Below, piece after piece: positions 60,037 through 64,000 of a stretch of 64,000 bases of DNA. The DNA comes from Limnohabitans sp. WS1 (GTDB lineage: Bacteria; Pseudomonadota; Gammaproteobacteria; Burkholderiales; Burkholderiaceae_C): the NCBI RefSeq assembly GCF_003063265.1, contig NZ_NERU01000009.1:1-64000 (forward strand), read 5' to 3'. The notes under the pieces are model-generated. The model did not search any database and was not told where the DNA came from. It saw only the letters and a program-made list of their open reading frames with translations. Position 1 is the stretch's first letter. Every line of letters begins with the position of its first letter. The translations under genes and the position numbers were made by a program.

Positions 60037-61125
60037 TCAGTTTTGTTTCATGGCGTTGCGGTCCAGGCGCTCGTTTTCGCGTCGCTCAAACAAGTCCAGC
60101 ATCCAGGCCACGCGCTGGGGCATGGCGCGGTTTGGAAAATACGCTTTGTTGCCGGTTTGTTGGGTCGCATCGCGGCAACCCTGCACCAGGCCCACAATGG
60201 CGGCCAGTGGCTCGGGGCTGTGCTCGCTCACACGAATCCAGTGCACCTGAGTCCAGGCGCTGGCCAACAGCATGAGTTTGCGTGTGGTGCTGACCACGGT
60301 GCGCTTGTTCACCGAGTCCAGGCCTTCGCGGCGCAGCTGGTGGCCAATTTCGGCATAGATCATGCTGGCTGCGCAAATGGCGGCGCGGCAGTCGGGCGGC
60401 AGGGCGGCGATGCCCGAGTGGGCCTGCTTGTAGAGGCGGTCCGCCTCGTCCAGCAAACGCGCCACCACAACGGCGATGGCGGGTGTGAACGTGGGCTGGG
60501 CCATCCAGGCCTCGGGCTGAACACCGGCCTCGATCAGCCAGCGACGCGGCAGGTACAGGCGGCCAATGCTGGCGTCGTGCCCCACGTCGCGGGCAATGTT
60601 GGTGAGCTGCATGGCCACCCCCAACTCGCAGGCGCGGGCCAGGGTGTCCATGCTTTGCGGGCCCATGATCCAGCTCATCATCGCGCCCACGCTGCCCGCC
60701 ACACGGGCGCCATAGGCGTGCAGGTCTTCAATGCTGTCATAGGTGCGGCCACCGGCATCCCAGGCAAAGCCTTCAATGAGGGCGTCCAGCAAATGGCGTG
60801 GCAGTTTGTATTGCTGCACCACCAAGCTCAGGGCGTGGTCTTCGACGTGGTCGCTGGGGGTGCCGGCATAAATCGCGTCCAGCCGTGCTTGCAACACATC
60901 GAGCGGGGTATCGCCTGCTGCCGCTTCGTCCACCAAATCGTCGGCCACACGGCAAAACGCATACAAGGCGATGGCCGCGATGCGGACGCGAGGCGGCAAC
61001 AAACGGCTGGCGGCAAAAAAGGTTTTGGAGCCGCCTTGCATCATGGCCACGCAGGCTTGCAGGTCGTTCGAGTCGAAGTTCAACTCCGTGTTGGCCACGG
61101 GGGCATCGCGTTCAGACCTTGACAT
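60037..61125 (-). CDS. crtB: Phytoene synthase CrtB
   Basis: A 362-residue squalene/phytoene synthase that condenses two GGPP into phytoene. The two aspartate motifs are FCRVADDLVDEA (about residues 58-69) and LTNIARDVGHDASIGRLYLP, and the start of the catalytic part is GGSKTFFAASRLLPP. The start overlaps the crtI stop region by 14 bases, so the two are coupled. It supplies the carotenoid branch completed by the crt genes at the left end of the window, 45 kb away. Confidence 0.94.
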   Translation of the reverse strand: MSRSERDAPVANTELNFDSNDLQACVAMMQGGSKTFFAASRLLPPRVRIAAIALYAFCRVADDLVDEAAAGDTPLDVLQARLDAIYAGTPSDHVEDHALSLVVQQYKLPRHLLDALIEGFAWDAGGRTYDSIEDLHAYGARVAGSVGAMMSWIMGPQSMDTLARACELGVAMQLTNIARDVGHDASIGRLYLPRRWLIEAGVQPEAWMAQPTFTPAIAVVVARLLDEADRLYKQAHSGIAALPPDCRAAICAASMIYAEIGHQLRREGLDSVNKRTVVSTTRKLMLLASAWTQVHWIRVSEHSPEPLAAIVGLVQGCRDATQQTGNKAYFPNRAMPQRVAWMLDLFERRENERLDRNAMKQN

Positions 61126-62683
61126 GGGGGACCACCGTTTCTAAAGCTTTGGCAGACATGAGCACACCGGGCACGCCCGCACCCGGGTGGGTGCTGGCAC
61201 CCACCACAAACAGGCCCGGCACATCCTCACTGCGGTTGTGGGGGCGGAACCAGGCGCTTTGCAGCAGCAGAGGTTCCAGACCAAAGCCCGCGCCTTTGTA
61301 GGACCACAAGTTGTCCTGAAAATCCTGCGGCGTGCTGACCTTGCTGGTCACGATGCAGTCGCGCAGACCGGGCAACACGCTGGCTTCCAGGCTCTCGGCA
61401 ATGGCGGCGCGGTAGGTCTCGGCAAAGGCGGGCCAGTCGGTGCCGCTGTCCAGGTGCGGCACGGGCGAGAGCACATAAAAGGTATCGCAGCCCTCAGGTG
61501 CCAGCGAGGGGTCGGTCGCGGTGGGGCGGTGCAAATACAGGCTGAAGTCTTCGGCGAGTTTGTGCTTGTTGAAGATGTCTTGCAGCAGGCCTTTGTAGCG
61601 CGGACCCAGCACCATCATGTGGTGCGGCACGTCTTTGTACTGGCGCGAGGTGCCGAAGTACCAGACAAACAAGCCCATGGAGTATTTGCCGTTGGCAATC
61701 TTGCGGTCGGTCCACACGCGGCGGTGCTCAGGCGCGACCAGGTTTTTGTAGGTCCAGGCGGTGTCGCCGTTGCTCACCACGATATCGGCGGGCACGAACT
61801 CACCGTTTTGCAGTTCGACGCCGCAGGCGCGGCCGTTTTCAATGCGGATTTGTGTGACGGGTGCGTTGCAGCGCAGCGGTACGCCGCGCTCCTCCAGCAA
61901 GCTGACTAGGCCTTTCACAATCGCCCCGGTGCCGCCCATGGCCGAGTGCACGCCCCAAGTGCGTTCCAACGAGTTGATGAGGGCGTAGGCGCAGGTCACA
62001 GCAAAGGGGTTGCCGCCGATCAGCAGTGGGTGAAAGCTCATCACGATGCGCAGCTTGTCGTTGCGCATGTGTTTGGCCACCAGGCTGTACAGGCTGCGCC
62101 AAGCGCCCATGCGCAAGAAGTCGGGGATGGCGGCCATCAGGTCGCTGACCTTGTCAAATGCCATGTCGCCCATGCCTTCAAAACCCAGGGTTTTGCAGCG
62201 CTCGGCTTCTTCCAAAAAGCGTTCGTAGCCGGGCAAGTCATCGGGTTCAAAGCGGGCCACTTCGGCGCGCATGTGCTCGGGGTCGCCGTTGTAGTCGAAC
62301 CAGGTGCCGTCTGCAAAACGCACGCGGTAAAACGGGTCCATGGCCACCAGCTTCACGTCGTCCGCAAAGCTTTTGCCGCACAGCGCCCACAACTCTTCGA
62401 GCAAAAACGGCGCGGTGATGATGGTGGGGCCCGCATCAAAGGTGAAGCCGTCCTGGTGGTGCACATAGGCACGTCCACCGGGGGCATCGAGTTTTTCAAA
62501 GACTTTGACCTCGTAGCCTTTGACGCTCAGGCGGATCGCTGCGGCCAGCCCGCCAAAGCCGCTGCCAATGACCACCGCCACCGGACGCTGGCGCAGCTTG
62601 GACGGGTTGCCCAGCTCTGGGCCTTGCGGCGAGACGGGGATGCCGAAACCTTCGGTGCGGTAAGCATGGGTGGTGGTGTTCAT
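61112..62683 (-). CDS. crtI: Phytoene desaturase CrtI
   Basis: A 523-residue FAD-dependent desaturase converting phytoene to neurosporene and/or lycopene. The FAD motif VAVVIGSGFGGLAAAIRLS is at about residues 35-53, then KLDAPGGRAYVHHQDGFTFD and AGPTIITAPFLLEEL. The C-terminal FAD block reads GLFVVGASTHPGAGVPGVLM. The ATG at 62683 (MNTTTHAYRTEGFG) has AAGG upstream; the frame extends 27 codons further but into the puhE gene. It heads crtI-crtB-BLUF in the direction away from puhE and acsF. Confidence 0.94.
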   Translation of the reverse strand: MNTTTHAYRTEGFGIPVSPQGPELGNPSKLRQRPVAVVIGSGFGGLAAAIRLSVKGYEVKVFEKLDAPGGRAYVHHQDGFTFDAGPTIITAPFLLEELWALCGKSFADDVKLVAMDPFYRVRFADGTWFDYNGDPEHMRAEVARFEPDDLPGYERFLEEAERCKTLGFEGMGDMAFDKVSDLMAAIPDFLRMGAWRSLYSLVAKHMRNDKLRIVMSFHPLLIGGNPFAVTCAYALINSLERTWGVHSAMGGTGAIVKGLVSLLEERGVPLRCNAPVTQIRIENGRACGVELQNGEFVPADIVVSNGDTAWTYKNLVAPEHRRVWTDRKIANGKYSMGLFVWYFGTSRQYKDVPHHMMVLGPRYKGLLQDIFNKHKLAEDFSLYLHRPTATDPSLAPEGCDTFYVLSPVPHLDSGTDWPAFAETYRAAIAESLEASVLPGLRDCIVTSKVSTPQDFQDNLWSYKGAGFGLEPLLLQSAWFRPHNRSEDVPGLFVVGASTHPGAGVPGVLMSAKALETVVPHVKV

Positions 62684-62691
62684 GGGGGCCT

Positions 62692-63477
62692 TCAAGGGGG
62701 TGTGGTCAAAGCCGGTTTGGTGGTCTGGCCCATGGCCCAACCCCACAGCCGCTCCAGTGGCCAAGGAAAAATCATGATGATGTGTTCAACGATCGCGAGG
62801 CCCAGCAGCGTGGCCAGCATGACCCAGCCGGTGGTGATGGCCACCGCGCCTTGCTGGGCCAGCCAGACCAGCCAGAACCAGGTGCCCATGGCCACACCCA
62901 TCGACAGCACAAACCACAGCGACATGCCGCTGGTGGTGCGGAAATAACTGGCGAGGTATTTGAGGTGGGCAGGCAGGTATTGCTCACCGTTTTGTGGCAC
63001 GCCAAAAAACAGATTCAGTTTGGCCGACAGGCGCATGAACCACAGCAAGGCATAGGTGCAAATGGCCACATGGCTGGGCTGTCCTTCTTGCATCCACCAG
63101 AGCACGGCAAAGTTGGCCAGCAAGCCCAGCTCGTGGTAGAGCATGACCTGCACCGATTGCACAAAACGAGGCCAACCCGTGGTGCCGGGATCTAATGGGA
63201 TTTTGCGTGGGCCGGTGATCCAGCCGGTCAAAAAAGCCAGCTCGTGCCAGCCCCACATCACAATCACGCTGCCAAAGGCGAGGTAAGCGTTGAACACGCT
63301 GACCTCTTTCATGCTGTGGGCCACGCCCCAAAAACTCAAAGCCAACAGCACCGTCCAGCCGGCCAGGCTGAAACGGAAGCTTCGTGCAGGCAAGCGGTCA
63401 AGCCACAAGATCACGCCCGTGCCGAGCCACCAGCTCAGGGCCGTGAAAACGCAGGCCCAAACGACTTCAGTCACCAT
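62692..63477 (-). CDS. puhE: Photosynthetic complex assembly protein PuhE (DUF3623)
   Basis: A 261-residue membrane protein with about seven helices. Family blocks are [20 protein letters not shown] at the N-terminus, [16 protein letters not shown] with a conserved His and [17 protein letters not shown] sequence ([19 protein letters not shown]). PuhE takes part in RC-LH1 assembly or BChl supply in Rhodobacter. ATG 63477 is chosen because it overlaps the acsF stop by seven bases; the longer frame upstream lies inside acsF. It is followed by crtI 8 bases later. Confidence 0.9.
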   Translation of the reverse strand: MVTEVVWACVFTALSWWLGTGVILWLDRLPARSFRFSLAGWTVLLALSFWGVAHSMKEVSVFNAYLAFGSVIVMWGWHELAFLTGWITGPRKIPLDPGTTGWPRFVQSVQVMLYHELGLLANFAVLWWMQEGQPSHVAICTYALLWFMRLSAKLNLFFGVPQNGEQYLPAHLKYLASYFRTTSGMSLWFVLSMGVAMGTWFWLVWLAQQGAVAITTGWVMLATLLGLAIVEHIIMIFPWPLERLWGWAMGQTTKPALTTPP

Positions 63478-64000
63478 GCCGGTTCCATGCGGACCTGAGG
63501 CGACAGGTCTTGTTGAATCACGGGCATGAAGTACAGGCGGGCAAAGGTGGCGGCGGCTTTGACGGCGCACACGCCTTGCTGCAGTTTGCCGACGACTCCG
63601 CCCCGGGCCTTGGCTTTGGCCATGGCTTGTGACAGGGCAAAAAGGCGCTCCAGGCCCCGGCGGAAGTCAGGGTTGTCGGTGTCCAAGGCCAGAGGGAAGA
63701 CCTGCTTGGTGATCTCGGTGGTGATGCGGAACACCTGGTAGTCGTATTCACTCGAATCCAGGCCCATGGCTTCGTGCAGCATGGGGCGGGTGTGGTCGCG
63801 CACGTACATGGTGGCGTACACGGCCAGCAAGAAAAAGCGAATCCAGAGCTTGTTGCCGCCGCTGAGCAACTTGGGGTTGGCGCGCATGATCAGGGCGAAC
63901 GATTCGCCATGGCGGAACTCGTCGTTGCACCACAGCTCGAACCAGCGAAAGATGGGGTGAAAGCGTTTTTCGGGATGCTTTTCGAGCTGGCGGAAGATGG
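63471..64000 (-). CDS. acsF: Aerobic Mg-protoporphyrin IX monomethyl ester cyclase AcsF (3' part)
   Basis: The 5' end lies beyond the window; 175 codons are visible. The visible start [20 protein letters not shown] is followed by the diiron motif [19 protein letters not shown], with Glu-x-x-His ligands. Then come [17 protein letters not shown] and [18 protein letters not shown], all typical of AcsF. The enzyme forms the isocyclic ring E with oxygen, so bacteriochlorophyll can be made aerobically. It overlaps puhE by seven bases. The window cannot show whether the anaerobic cyclase BchE is also present. Confidence 0.95.
   Translation of the reverse strand, partial: IFRQLEKHPEKRFHPIFRWFELWCNDEFRHGESFALIMRANPKLLSGGNKLWIRFFLLAVYATMYVRDHTRPMLHEAMGLDSSEYDYQVFRITTEITKQVFPLALDTDNPDFRRGLERLFALSQAMAKAKARGGVVGKLQQGVCAVKAAATFARLYFMPVIQQDLSPQVRMEPAW

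Noticed and set aside
1..64000. tRNA or rRNA genes
   Set aside because: No cloverleaf with the TTCGA-type T-arm or rRNA signature was seen by eye in the intergenic gaps; a tRNAscan run would settle it.

Overview
The window looks like the chromosome of a GC-rich phototrophic betaproteobacterium (Burkholderiales, Comamonadaceae/Rubrivivax type). The evidence is the order crtEF-bchCXYZ-pufB..A-LMC-crtADC-pucBA-pucC, a tetraheme reaction-centre cytochrome, CrtA, the oxygen-dependent cyclase AcsF, Bug-type solute receptors and the GC-rich codon usage. Assignments rest on motifs and protein sequences read by eye; no database search was run.

Region 1 (1-17.1 kb) is the left part of a photosynthesis gene cluster on the + strand. 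It holds GGPP synthase and carotenoid genes (crtE, crtF, crtA, crtD, crtC), bacteriochlorophyll genes (bchC, bchX, bchY, bchZ), the LH1/reaction-centre operon (pufB, an extra 74-residue one-helix protein, pufA, pufL, pufM, pufC) and an LH2 operon (pucB, pucA, pucC, a 31-residue microprotein). Four perfect TGT-N12-ACA palindromes, the PpsR/CrtJ operator type, lie in front of crtE and bchC. Many genes overlap as ATGA, so the block is translationally coupled. PucA carries Phe44-Leu45, the pair found in B800-820 (LH3) antennas.

Region 2 (17.6-32 kb) is metabolic: an ArgO/LysE exporter with a divergent ArgP-type regulator, then a ureide/hydantoin/amide module (Asp/Glu/hydantoin racemase, five-gene peptide-type ABC importer, amidase, ureidoglycolate lyase AllA, GntR regulator, allantoate/N-carbamoyl amidohydrolase, Bug receptor, flavin reductase).

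Region 3 (32-59 kb) is a defence island with signs of repeated rearrangement. It has a truncated SNF2 helicase copy, a short Abi_2 protein overlapping a Cas4-like/DEDD nuclease (DUF2779), a DUF1016 nuclease pseudogene, and then an eight-gene operon: SNF2 helicase, AlbA_2 ATPase-like protein, type III Mod, DUF1016 nuclease, type III Res, small membrane protein, zinc ribbon and DUF3800. After its terminator come two near-identical small alarmone-hydrolase-like genes with two further copies of their 3' end, a VapD/DUF5397 toxin-antitoxin pair, a second zinc ribbon with a different partner, a second AlbA_2 gene, and a 1587-residue DUF4011-helicase-Vsr protein resembling the Hhe defence family.

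Region 4 (59.6-64 kb, - strand) returns to photosynthesis: BLUF blue-light sensor, crtB, crtI, puhE and the 3' part of acsF. About 42 kb of accessory DNA therefore separates the two photosynthesis blocks. Module borders carry a REP-like element of about 72 nt (13 full copies plus fragments, including five exact 130-bp tandem repeats). Its two hairpins keep the loops CCCT and AGGG while the stems covary.
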